From Apostichopus japonicus (taxonomy: Eukaryota > Echinodermata > Holothuroidea > Aspidochirotida > Stichopodidae): 64,000 nt of DNA. The notes under the pieces were generated by a model. That model was not told the DNA's origin, did no database searches, and saw nothing but the letters and a program-made list of their open reading frames with translations. The DNA lies in contig NC_092577.1 in the NCBI RefSeq assembly GCF_037975245.1, positions 20,458,898-20,522,897 of the forward strand, given 5' to 3'. Both the position numbers and the translations under genes were made by a program. Below are positions 54,456 to 64,000 of this stretch, one piece after another; the stretch's first letter is position 1; the number at the start of each line of letters is the position of its first letter.

Positions 54456-57400
54456 TCAAGCGAGCCAAAAAAAAGTACATACGCTCACCGACCTGCAGAG
54501 ACAAACTACAAACGGACGACCAGCACGCAGCGAAACAAAACACCCTTCCCCAGCACACCACCGTCCAAAAAAGGCAGCCCTAGATAGACGGCGAAAATCG
54601 CCTTCAACCTGAAGGCGAATGTCAAACTTCACCGCCTCCAGGACTGCCTGCCAACTGGCAAATTTCCCCCTAAAAACAACATCACATCTATTCCTCCAAA
54701 TAAGTTTTTTTACAACAGAACAAACATAAATAATACGCTGCAACACAGCAACAGAACAAACTGGAGGATCTAATCCATACAAAACAAAACCCTGTCCTAC
54801 CGACCAGGAACGGTCTCCCGTTAAACGGTCGGTCCAGGACTGAAACCACTCCCACAAGTTCAAAACAAAGGGGCAATGCCAAAAAACATGGGCAGTACTC
54901 TCTAAGCTGTCACAGCCGGTCCTCGGGCACAGTCCATCACCCAATCGCCAGTGATACCTTTTCAGATTGGTCACCAAGGCACCGTGTGCAATTCTCCATG
55001 CAAGGTCACGGAGCCTGCAACCATTCAGCCTTGAATGCACCGAACGCCATACTTCGACAGGATGACGTCCCTGTACAAAAATTGCATTCAAGGCCCTATC
55101 CCGCAACGAACTGTGAACGAGGGCCGGCTGACAGGTCAACAGGGGGCAACTCAATCAGAGCGGAGCAAATGACACGCACCGCCCTGTTTGGAGTACTACT
55201 ATGCGGTTCTCTGTTGCTAAACAGCGCCGGGACCCATCGACGCAGGTGCAAACCGCCCCAAAAACGTAAAAAATATGAACAAGGCAACCCTGGGTCAGTT
55301 ACCGCTACAAACAACTGCTTAAATAACAAGCAAGTTAACTTACTTCCCAGATGAACCACCCCTAACCCACCCTTCTCCAGTTTTTGGTACATTACCGCCC
55401 TTTTGACAAGCTCTGTACCACCCGACCAAATAAATTAAAATATCGCTCTCTCCAACCGCACCAGGACGCGACGCGGAATTGGATACACCGCGCGCGGGTA
55501 CCACAAGATGGGCGAAACAAAACGATTAACTACGGTGACTTTCCCTAGGATCGAAAGCCAGCGGGTGCCAAAGGTTTCGAGCCTGCTCTCAAATACCTCA
55601 GCCCTCTCGCTCCAGGTGACATCACCAGGTGCATCGTAGCCGAACCATATACCATTAATTTGGATATTCTGATCCGACCACGACGCACCGAATGGTAAGT
55701 CTCTGTATCTCCAGCTACCAAGACGAAGGCCCTTTGTCTTTTCTGGATTCAACTTCGCCCCGGTAGCTCTCTCAAAAATAGATAAATCCTGCGAGAGTGC
55801 GCGAAAGGAGCCCAGACTCGAAACAACACGTCACGTCATCTGCATATTGAGCGCACTTCACTTTGGCACCCCCTGGCACAACGAATGGAACAAGTCTGGA
55901 GTCCCTTTCCAAAAGGGGACTCGCTAAACAAAACATAAAGTAATGGAGACAGAGGGCACCCCTGGCGCACCCCCCTCTCTACGTTAAAAACCTCCGAACA
56001 AAACCCATTTACGATAACAGAACTGAAACTTTCTTCATACAAAACAGAAATCCATTTACGAAAATTTGGGTGCAACTGAAACGTCTCCAATACGTTCATT
56101 AAAAAACCGCGATCCACCATGTCAAAGGCCTTCTACTGGTCCAGAGACACCAATGCACATGGCAGATCACGCTCAATAACAAAGTCGGTCAAGTCGCGCA
56201 TCAACCACAAGTTCTGCTGGATGCAATGACCCTTCACTGCACAAGTCCGGAGATCACCCACAAGATGCGGCATAGCCAGTGCAAGGCGGTTGCACAAAGC
56301 CTTAGCCAGCAACCTGTAGTCCACATTTAACAAGGTGATCGGACGCTTGTTACGGGGATCCAAGGAGTCCCCAGACTTGGGCAGCAAAGTAATCATGCCC
56401 ATACGTTGACTTTGGTTTAACAGTCCGTTTTGGAAGGCGTCCTCGAAGACGGCTCTGATGTCGGGTCCTATTATTGCCCAGAAGGTTCGGTAGAACTCCC
56501 TCGGAAGCCCGTCCGAACCCGGGGACTTGCCATTCTTCATCTTCGAAAGCGCCTTCCAAAGCTCAACAGTGGTTATTCCGCCCCCCAAAATATCATTGAC
56601 ATCGTGGGGAACGGTTTTTGAGATTCCCCTCAATAAATCAGCCTGTGCCGACAAGTCGACATTGCCACGCGTAAACAAACTCGAATAATACTCTTTATAT
56701 ACGCGGACAATGCCGTGAGGGTCACTAACCACGGTCCCATCAGTAGCGCGCACAGACGGGACGCGTCTGTCACCTGCCGATGAGCTAACGGACTGGTAAA
56801 ACCTCAGTGAAGGGCGCTCCTCGGCTTCCACCGCTTCGACACGGGCCCTGACGCGGGCACCGTGGTACTTTTCATCGAGATAAGTCTGCAAAGCGATGAC
56901 AGCCGAAGGGTCGCCAAACTTCACCTCCGCGCACAGCTTCGAGAATTTTTCTCTTCGACGCCGTGCGCGGGTCACGCAATACTGAATTGCGTAGCGTTTG
57001 ATGCGCAACTTGACATCATCCCACCATTGGGATGTAGAAGCAAAGGCCGGCTTCAATGTTTACCATCCTTTGTACCTGGTCTCGAAACCCTGGCGGAACT
57101 CTGCCTCGCCAAGAATCCGACAGTTAAGCTTCCATAGGCCCCGCCCGATGGGGAAAATGGAAGGCAAAACAAAACGTGCTACCACAGTGTCATGGTCAGA
57201 GAGCGGACAGCTGAGCGTCTCGCAACCCGAAAATGTAAAACTTACGGGCGCATACACTCGATCTATCCTGGAGGCATCTTCTTCGTTAGGCCTCACCCAC
57301 GTATACACCGTACTACACGGGTGCATATGCCTCCAGACATCGGCTAAAAGGTGTGCCGAAGTGAATCTTTCCAATTCTGTGATCCCAGCGTCAGGACTAG

Positions 57401-57873
57401 CAGACACAGAAGCCCCGAGTCTGTCAAGACCCGAGTCTGGGACACAGTTAAAGTCTCCGACCATGACACATGGTGCACTACCAGGAACAAAGGAAGGCAG
57501 CGTGTTAAAAAAATCTCGTCTAGCAGAAGGCCGATTGGGAGCATACACATTGCAGAGGGAGATGTTACCCTGTGGATACTTGAAAAGAATGCAAACCAAT
57601 CGGCCCTCGTGATCCGTCTCCACCCTAGTGGCACAACCCGCCTGACGAGGTGACAGAAGGATGACAGTGCCACAGGATGAAGACGAACCAAACGAAGCAT
57701 GCAGCCCACCACCCCACTCATAAGCCCATAGAGGGACATCTTCCAAAATGTGTTTCTTGCAGGCAAACGCAGTCGACCTCCATTGAAATACAATATTGGA
57801 AAATGCGGCTGCGCTTGCGATGATCCCTCATGCCATTCACGTTCAAAGTGGCAACTGAAAATGTATGGGCCAT
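54456..57873 (-). pseudogene. LINE ORF2, inactivated
   Basis: ATG at 57873, 20 bp after the ORF1 stop. Endonuclease (QETH region at about 57.76 kb, VMVGDFNC at about 57.46 kb), RT (VRQGCPLSPLLYVLF at about 55.96 kb) and the C-terminal knuckle CPRTGCDSLESTAHVFWHC are recognisable. Compared with the open copy at 38.2 kb: small deletions near 57750, a Gln-to-stop at 57058, a second Gln-to-stop at about 56132 just before KAFDMV, a frameshift in the YADD region near 55830, and a deletion near 55435. The zinc-knuckle His is kept here. Confidence 0.92.
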
Positions 57874-57893
57874 GAGAGGGCAATGGGGAAAAA

Positions 57894-58832
57894 CTACGCC
57901 GACGACGATTCTGTAAGCTTCAAGCGCGCTCTAGACGACATATCGTCGTCCGAGTCGTCACTTGAGGCCGACCTTTTTAGAGAGGGTTCCCCCATCTCGT
58001 CGTACCAGCTCGTCCCAGTGGCACGTTTTGGCTCGACGATCACCGAGCCCCCGGAGTCGCTGTCAGACAGAGCCTCCGGAGACCCGATGACCACCGAGTC
58101 CCCGGAGTCGCCGTCGGACAGAACCTCCGGAGAATCGATGACCACCGATTCTCCGTCAGACAAAGCCTCCGGATCTGGCGATACCGGCGGCGGACTGGGG
58201 ACGGAACTGGACGAGTTGATGGGGGAAGCTGGTGGAGACTTTCTCGGTGCGGGCACGGGGTTGGGGTCTGCAACGACGGGGGAGGGTGAACCAGGTGCAG
58301 GGGAGGGTAAAATCCCACCAGATTCCCCCTCCTCTCGTGAAGTAGTAGGTGCGTCGGAACTTGACTTACCCCCACTCTTAGTCCTAGAGACATAAGAGGA
58401 GGGACAAGCTCGAAAGACATGTCCCTCCTTCCCACATAGTGAACACACAACCTCGTTTGGGCAAGCGGTGCTATCATGCCCAAGACGAAGGCAGCGCCCA
58501 CATTTCTTGTTTGGGCAGCCCTTGGCTTCGTGCCCGGTCTCCCCACACCTGAAGCAGGTACGGGGCTGACCGGGATACCGCACGTGGGCTTTATGCCCTG
58601 CTATAAACAGGAACTCGACGTTACTCAGCAACGTGACCCCTTTCTGACGGGCCACGTCACTGGTAAAACGTAAATCGTACGTATTACGACCCTGGAGAGC
58701 TTGCAAAGCATCAACCTCTCCAGGCACAACAACACCCTTGCTCTTCAAAATACTAAAAACTTGCACCGGTGGAACAGCTTGTTCACCGGTGAACGACAAC
58801 TTAACTATCCGAGAATCACGGCGCGATGCCAT
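57894..58832 (-). CDS. LINE ORF1 protein with three CCHC knuckles
   Basis: 312 codons. The start MASRRDSRIVKLSFTGEQ is shared with the other two ORF1 copies, so 58832 is preferred over upstream in-frame starts that lie in the leader. Zinc knuckles: CFRCGETGHEAKGC (93-106), CGRCLRLGHDSTAC (111-124), CSLCGKEGHVFRAC (130-143). The second half is Ser/Pro/Asp-rich, with three repeats of the type VVIDSPEVLSDGDSGDS, and ends SSDDSDDDMSS. ORF1 proteins bind their own LINE RNA. It is intact, so it might be expressed although ORF2 of the copy is dead. Confidence 0.93.
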   Translation of the reverse strand: MASRRDSRIVKLSFTGEQAVPPVQVFSILKSKGVVVPGEVDALQALQGRNTYDLRFTSDVARQKGVTLLSNVEFLFIAGHKAHVRYPGQPRTCFRCGETGHEAKGCPNKKCGRCLRLGHDSTACPNEVVCSLCGKEGHVFRACPSSYVSRTKSGGKSSSDAPTTSREEGESGGILPSPAPGSPSPVVADPNPVPAPRKSPPASPINSSSSVPSPPPVSPDPEALSDGESVVIDSPEVLSDGDSGDSVVIGSPEALSDSDSGGSVIVEPKRATGTSWYDEMGEPSLKRSASSDDSDDDMSSRARLKLTESSSA

Positions 58833-59954
58833 GATACCGAAGGTGGCTAGGCCACAGGGGAGTAACACAAAACAAACAAAAGACCGGATAGTGAAACAAC
58901 AAACGATATACGAACTGAGGAAAACACACGAACACAAGCTATCACACCCGCCTGGCGGGAAGTATAGCACAGCACAGTACAAAAACAGCTGTAACAGATG
59001 AAGAGCGAGAGCGAAAACACGTCCGCACTCCACGAAAGCCAACAGCCAACAGATTTGTGAAATGTAGCTTACCGTTTCAAAACAAACTTCATAGGTAGTA
59101 TGCAGTATGTTTCCAGCAAACAAATTTACATACTGTATGAAGCTTGTCAAGAATTCTATTGTAGTCATTTTATTAAAGAATGTACATTACACCACTTCAA
59201 GTCATATTTAATCTCATAAATAGGGTCTTAATTTCACTTTCTTTATAATATGCGAATACCTCACCTAAGATTTGCTCCTTGTTTCATACTTCTACTTGTT
59301 ATTAATAATTAATGTGTAATGAAAAAATTCGGTTCCGGCCGGATTTCATGTATTATCCGGCAAAATCCGGTTCCGGCCGGATCCAACAATTTGGATCCGG
59401 TGCATCCCTACATACATTACAACAATCATCATGATTTAGGAAGGAATGTCGGCCAAGCATACATTAGAACAATTATCACAATATATAGCAGAGAAAATTT
59501 GTAACAAAAAGAAAAAGTGCATTGTGATGCCACTCTTTGGGAAAGAAGTAATTTGATGGCTCTTCAAGGAATCTCATTGGATTGCTGCCACCATGAATAT
59601 GTAATCATTTAATCATTTCTGCCATAACATCTACATTGAAGCAGCAGATTCTATAACACAGTTGTGTGAAAATTTCCAATTCAATTTTGTGACATTAAGG
59701 GTCATGTACAGTTTATTATTTTCCTTGAACTGTTAACAAAAACCAAACAATACAAAATAAACTGTGACTGTTATGATGTAACGTGACTAATTTGGTAGAA
59801 TATCACACAAGTAAGGGTCTTCGACATACTTGATCTTAGAATTACAGCCAAATAGGATGATTAAGATGTCATAAACAAAATCTATTCATACGGACAGGTG
59901 CTGAACGAAAATAGACGGTACCTGCCAAGAAAACAACACATAACATTCCTGAGC

Positions 59955-60435
59955 TATGAGGTATCATTGTGCCAACTGCCAGGTATCAACTCAAAGCGAC
60001 CAACAATTCTTCAGATTCCATTTTTACAACAAGAATTTTCAGCCTAAACTGAATTTTTCACACTCCTCACCACTATGTAATCAGCAATATGAAAACAGCA
60101 CTGAAAATGTCAAAAAATGCAATGGTCAACCAACAAGCTCGTCGACTCAATCAACCGAAGATTAAGTTTTTCATGTTAAGCCCCGCCCACTCAATATGCA
60201 TCTGATCACCAACTAAACCAATAGGGAACATCCATGGCCATCATTGTGCCAAGTATCAACTCAAACGAACCTACACTTATTCTGATTAAGAGTTGACGAG
60301 AATTTTAGCTAAATTCTCATTTGCTACCATCCCTTATGAATATTCAATCAACCTGTTTAATATGAAATAAATATGAAATACGGTTAGAGAAATTGCATTT
60401 TTAAGTTTTTCATCTTAAGCCCCGCCCACTCATTA
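59955..60435. repeat. Tandem duplication, ~240 bp unit, two copies
   Basis: Both copies share TCATTGTGCCAA, GTATCAACTCAAA, GACGAGAATTTT or its variant, and TTTTTCATNTTAAGCCCCGCCC. CCCCGCCC is an Sp1-like GC box, present once per copy. Confidence 0.65.
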
Positions 60436-60454
60436 CTATGTGTGATTTATGTTA

Positions 60455-60565
60455 TGCGCTATCGACCGATTTGCGCCATCGATCGATAGCGCTGCGCTAT
60501 CTATGGATCCGTCGTTAGCACAAGCATCGGTAGATCGCGCTGCGCTATCAATCGATAGTTCGTGG
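60455..60565. repeat. Inverted/direct GCGCTGCGCTATC cluster
   Basis: GCGCTGCGCTATC occurs at about 60490 and 60537, with ATCGATAG/CTATCGA copies on both strands around them. Short, GC-rich, palindromic; possibly a MITE end. Confidence 0.65.
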
Positions 60566-61736
60566 GTCATGTAGGATTAGATTTAAAGCGGAACTGCAGG
60601 CCTCAGCATGGTTTTGCTGTATGCTTGTTGCATCTTGAGATGATTTTAATAGGAAACTGATGAGTTTGCATGGGAGATTTAGTGACGATGTTGTACTAAA
60701 GGTAACAAAGGAATCTAATAAAAGGGTCTCTTAGTTTTACTAAGCTATAAGCATGATAAGCCCTATACTCTGTGAACTTCACCCCTTAATAGGCTACTAT
60801 GTAGTACATGACAAATTTCACTAAATTTACATACTTTTTGGCAGTTTCATATTTACAGACGATCTGCATTAAATGAAGAATAATTTTGATGAATGTAACC
60901 AACTCATGATCAGTGTGAATTTCCCGTTCTTCTCTTGTTGAAAAATATGTACTTTAAAGAAGTAAATTGGCTTGATAATAATACCAGTTATAACAAACTC
61001 TAATCTGTGTGCCTACAGAAACTGCCAGATAAACATGCACATTGCGTGATAATTGTCGATTAACGATTGTTTGACAAATAATTCATTGTCTATCAGACTC
61101 TCGGATCGGACTGAGAGGCACTCACGTCTCACAAGGAAGGTGTCAATCTTGAGGTATTTCACACAGATGTCATTAAGCCATAGGGGAGAATTAAAAGCAA
61201 AGTTTCCATGCCCTGAGGGAGCTCGGATGTTGGGCATTTTTTGCCGAGATAAAGTAAACAACAAACTGTACAGACGTGATCACGGGTGCTCCCGGTAAAG
61301 GCCTCTTCAAACCATACATGCAACAATTATACTATTTGAATGTCTAATACTGATGTGTGTTTCTGCACCACAGTAACATCCCAAAAAATAATAAGTTAAC
61401 TGAACAATTGTCAATAATTTATCATAAAAATCGGTTACATGTTCATACTTCATAAATTGAATGCCATGCGTTACAACGTGGGATTAAATCATTATCCTTA
61501 TAAAGAACACAATTATAAAATGAATGAAGTGAATGCTATTTGCAGACTTCAGAACAGGTGAATAAAACGGTTCAAATGATGTCACAGGCCTCCAAATTCG
61601 GTACAACATTAAAAATCATCGATGATAATTGATTATTTGACACATTATTCTCAACAGTTTATCAATTATTAAAATCAATAATCATGTGAAATAATGTCAT
61701 TAAAGTCATGCTATAGTCCAATTTTTGTACAAGAGT

Positions 61737-62360
61737 TCAAATCCAGCGAATAGTCCTGTCAAACCATTGTGCACATCCTTCGCATTCAACCATCAGATCC
61801 CCAGCATCCGGGCAACGACAACCACAGTAAATGTTTATCGCGGATCGGTTGAACACTTTCGGTTGACGGTTCAGCAACTTGGCGGGAAACCGGGAAATTT
61901 GCCCGTCATCGATGCACTTGGCGAAATGGAATCGTAACAATTCTGTATCGTAGGCAAGTTCGGTCGGATCGTCGTCGAATAATAGCGTAGTTGCGAAAGC
62001 GATCGCGTATGCTCCACAGTCGTATGCGTTTGGCTGCTGGTGGACGTTCATAACGTTCATGACAAGTTGATCCTCTCTGCAATGAACGTACTTCGTGATG
62101 GTCTTGATGGTATCGTGCGTTGGCTGTTGCCGCAGGGAGTCGTATACGCATACTGTATTGCTGTTTTCTGTTCCTATGTTCGATATCGTAATCCAATGAT
62201 TTTCGTTGACGTGGAGGAATTGCGCGAATTCTCCAATCGGGACAGCGAACGAGTTCTTTTGCTGAAGCACGGTGTCTTCCAACCCAGAGATGCTTGGGAA
62301 CTCTTTCTTCAGGAGATCGTTTGCGGCGCGCATATCTCGGTCATTAAGCCATACTTTCTT
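61737..62360 (-). CDS. Ulp1-type cysteine protease domain of Ginger1 with partial PHD finger
   Basis: Numbering from Met at 62333 (the frame opens slightly upstream with WLNDRD). The catalytic residues of a C48 peptidase are all visible: His46 (NENHWITI), Asp65 (VCVYDSL), Gln99/100 (VHQQPNAYDCGAYAIA) and Cys106. A PHD-like Cys pattern CGCRCPDAGDLMVECEGCAQ follows at about 169-188, cut short by a stop after WFDRTIRWI, so the last zinc ligands are missing. Ulp1 enzymes cleave SUMO or related modifiers; its role in Ginger1 mobility is unknown. This block stays open for 198 codons although the upstream integrase is broken. Confidence 0.85.
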   Translation of the reverse strand, partial: KKVWLNDRDMRAANDLLKKEFPSISGLEDTVLQQKNSFAVPIGEFAQFLHVNENHWITISNIGTENSNTVCVYDSLRQQPTHDTIKTITKYVHCREDQLVMNVMNVHQQPNAYDCGAYAIAFATTLLFDDDPTELAYDTELLRFHFAKCIDDGQISRFPAKLLNRQPKVFNRSAINIYCGCRCPDAGDLMVECEGCAQWFDRTIRWI

Positions 62361-62471
62361 CTTGATGTCTCGGCGGTCTTTTGGCGAAAGCGTAGGCGGC
62401 GACTTCGATTTTCCAGATGATGTTTCTTCTCTGTTGGCACAGGTCGACTTCGGGTGGCAGTGTGTTGAACA

Positions 62472-63717
62472 TTTAATCTTCTTGACGCGGCACGTTCATA
62501 TCGGTTTTGCAGCTGCACGAACAATGTTTCTTAAAGATGGCTGCTTCGCGTAGGCTAATCTGTTGGTCGTTGTCCATCACTATGTCGCCAGTGTACGTTT
62601 GGAGGTCTCCTCCCGTGAACTTCGTGTTGATGACTCCGAACGATGTAGTTAGTGAATACGTCTTGACATTCGACCCGTGAATTGCGCTGACAATGGCTGG
62701 GATGCGCGACATATCCGTTGCCGTTCGGTCTAACTTTGGAACTGCGACGCTTACGCGATCTCCGACTGAAAATTATTAAACTTTGATGCGCTTCCTTCGG
62801 TTGTAGAATTCGGACATTCTGGCGGCTGAAATGTACGTGTTGTCTAAGGCGCGTTTACGTATCTCCGAGTGGCGAGCTGGCTCTTTTTCGGCTAGCTGGT
62901 CGGGATCTGACGTAGGTGATGGCGATACTGACTGGCAGGCGGCTGAAGACGGTTGGGGCGAGTCGGTGGTTGAAGAAGGTTGTGGCGATGCTGGCTTGTC
63001 GGCGGCTGAAGACGGTTCCGGCGATGATGGTGATGCTAGTTGGTCTGTGATCCGTTCTTCTTCTGTAGCGGATGATGGTGGCTTGAAAAGACGCAGTGCA
63101 GGAGTCGGCTTGATTCTGGATTGACGAGGAGCTGGAATCGGTGGAGTCTTTGTAGTGTTGTCGTCGTCCGTCTGCTGAATGCCAATATCTTCCCCCTCAA
63201 AGCAGCCTTTGGCACCCGGAAATAACCCATCTGGGGGACGCTTCTACCGAAGACAACGTGGTATGGTGCATCTTTGATGGCCTTTTGCCTGGCACAATTC
63301 ATGGAAAATGGTATACGTGGCAGCCATGAAGCCCATGGGTACTGCAAGGCATCATCTTTTCAACTGTACGATTTCCTTTCTCCACGAGGCCCTGGGACTG
63401 GGAATGGCGGGGTCGACCGTTCACAAACGTTGTATCACCACCCCCATCTCGCGAACAGCGCCTTGATGAGTTGGTTGACGAATTCTCTACCATTGTCCGA
63501 GTGTAAGATGTTTGATGGACCGAAGTAGGCTAAAACCCTCTCCTCAATCAGCCTTGCCACTTCTTCTGCTTGAGGGGAAACAACATGTGATACTTGGAGA
63601 AGTGGTCCATGAAGTGGCCGATGTAGTCTTCGTCCGGCGAATGTCGCATATCAGTGAGGTCGACTTGAACTCCTTTCAAGAAGTCTGTTTGGATGATAGG
63701 CCGAAGAGGAGGTCTTG
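62472..63717 (-). pseudogene. Ginger1 integrase-like DDE transposase, frame-broken
   Basis: The core begins at RPIIQTDFLKGVQVDLTDM (first Asp), DYIGHFMDHFSKYHMLFPLK, then ILHSDNGREFVN (second Asp, about 63485-63515). After a frame change come FVNGRPRHSQSQGLVEKGNR (Glu) and, after another, NCARQKAIKDAPYHVVFGRS. A Pro/Ser region (about 62890-63110) carries two repeats of the SSAADKPASPQP type. Then a beta-rich KLDRTATDMSRIPAIVSAI segment, the usual C-terminal integrase fold, and a CSCSCKTDMNVP end. The core closely resembles KRBA2/GIN1-like proteins, which derive from Ginger1. At least three frameshifts. Confidence 0.82.
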
Positions 63718-64000
63718 TAAGTTCAGTTCCCGTGGAATGCGGACGTGTTTTCGGCTGATCTCCACTTTTCGTTGACCACACCTTTTTGTGTTTTTGACCT
63801 TTCATTAGTTTTCAGTTTGTCTTAGTGTAGTTTGTGTGTTTTGGGTTTGCTTCGTTTTGGTTTTGTATAGGTGCGTGGCTTTGCCACACCCCTAGCTGTC
63901 ATGGCGGCTCGCCGTAACAGCAAAATCGTATTGTTGAGTTTTTCGGGGGAGGCTAAGGTCGTCCCCGGACAAGTTTTTTTCAGTTTTGCGTTCTGTTGGT
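63718..64000 (+). mobile_element. Tx1/L1-type LINE 5' end, continues beyond window
   Basis: The 5' leader (CGTGGAATGCGGACGTGTTTTCGGCT...GGCTTTGCCACACCCCTAGC) matches the copy at 3302-3489. It abuts the Ginger1 integrase near 63718. Presence of the leader suggests a full-length copy. Confidence 0.85.
63901..64000 (+). CDS. LINE ORF1 start (partial)
   Basis: ATG at 63901 gives MAARRNSKIVLLSFSGEAKV and runs open to the window end. The start is shared with the ORF1 copies at 3302 and 58832. Confidence 0.8.
   Translation, partial: MAARRNSKIVLLSFSGEAKVVPGQVFFSFAFCW

Larger units (their letters stand above)
54367..59050 (-). mobile_element. Full-length Tx1/L1-type LINE (4684 bp)
   Basis: Flanked by the 15 bp duplication AGATTTGTGAAATGT (54352-54366 and 59051-59065). 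It has the 5' leader, ORF1, a 20 bp gap, ORF2 and the 3'UTR ending in the ACGTAAAAAGC terminus. It is the only copy in the window with both ends and both ORFs. ORF1 is open; ORF2 carries at least five disabling changes. Confidence 0.95.
54118..59410. mobile_element. hAT-type DNA transposon split by a LINE
   Basis: Inverted ends TAGGGATGCACCGGAT ... ATCCGGTGCATCCCTA, flanked by CATACATT on both sides (54110-54117 and 59411-59418). An 8 bp duplication and TAGGG ends are typical of hAT. Inner termini carry several TCCGGCCGGAT palindromes. Without the LINE at 54367-59050 it is about 610 bp and encodes nothing, so it is non-autonomous. It predates the LINE. Confidence 0.92.
59411..61736. other. 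Intergenic DNA with local duplications
   Basis: No gene recognised. A roughly 240 bp tandem duplication spans 59955-60435 (ATCATTGTGCCAA ... TATCAACTCAAA ... TTAAGCCCCGCCCACTCA in both). A GCGCTGCGCTATC / ATCGATAG cluster with inverted copies lies at 60455-60565. Confidence 0.5.
61737..63717 (-). mobile_element. Ginger1 DNA transposon, transposase gene with Ulp1 and PHD, truncated
   Basis: Reading right to left: integrase-type DDE core, a GPY/F-like beta domain, a Pro/Ser linker, a Cys cluster, an Ulp1 cysteine protease and a PHD-like finger. This domain chain is described for Ginger1 elements, cut-and-paste transposons whose transposase is related to Gypsy integrase. The zinc-finger N-terminus is missing because a LINE (63718 onward) is inserted or joined there. 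Terminal inverted repeats were not found. Confidence 0.8.

Noticed and set aside
57865-58395. 176-codon plus-strand frame, Ser/Thr/Gly-rich
   Set aside because: Antisense shadow of the LINE ORF1 tail; its composition mirrors the Ser/Asp-Pro repeats on the minus strand.
62040-62420. 126-codon plus-strand frame
   Set aside because: Antisense to the Ulp1 protease, whose catalytic residues are clear on the minus strand.

Overview
The window is animal nuclear DNA, most likely from a marine invertebrate. It is AT-rich, its genes are split by GT-AG introns, and it is packed with nested transposable elements. There are no bacterial-style gene strings. The element mix (Tx1/L1-type LINEs with CCHC ORF1 proteins, Gypsy LTR elements, a Ginger1 transposon, hAT and MULE-like elements, an IS3-like integrase core) and the HECT/G2E3-like and SAMD3-like host gene families suggest an invertebrate deuterostome (echinoderm, hemichordate or cephalochordate). 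The species cannot be fixed from sequence alone.

Layout. 1-7.5 kb: three stacked LINE remnants. One of them (4376-7538, minus) was later hit by a 960 bp solo LTR (5 bp duplication) and a 1278 bp MULE-like element (9 bp duplication). 9.3-11.3 kb: a decayed, intron-containing integrase gene of the GIN1/Ginger type. 12.8-18.3 kb: an old minus-strand Gypsy element with a dead reverse transcriptase and a 1035 bp DNA transposon (6 bp duplication) in its protease region. 19.0-19.35 kb: a satellite of alternating-orientation ~20 bp units built on GATATC.

21.2-30.6 kb (plus): the main host-type gene. Six exons with mutually consistent phases lead into a HECT ubiquitin-ligase domain that keeps its catalytic cysteine; two apparent frame breaks interrupt it. 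33.4-34.15 kb (minus): an IS3-like DDE integrase-core pseudogene. 37.1-42.5 kb (plus): exons of a SAMD3-like gene split by a 3.97 kb LINE whose ORF2 is open except for a nested insertion of its own family. 42.5-47.1 kb (minus): a complete LTR-bounded Gypsy element. 47.2-48.2 kb: a second copy of the 6 bp-duplication transposon. 48.3-51.8 kb: a giant inverted repeat carrying YY1-like motif pairs and LINE remains. 52.7-53.0 kb (minus): a SAMD3-like terminal exon. 54.1-59.4 kb: a hAT element split by a full-length 4.68 kb LINE. 61.7-63.7 kb (minus): a Ginger1 transposase (DDE integrase, then Ulp1 protease and a partial PHD finger), cut by another LINE that runs off the window end.

The genes do not form a pathway. 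The story is a host locus with ubiquitin-ligase-type and SAMD3-like genes that has served as a repeated landing site. Insertion order can be read directly from target-site duplications at eight places.
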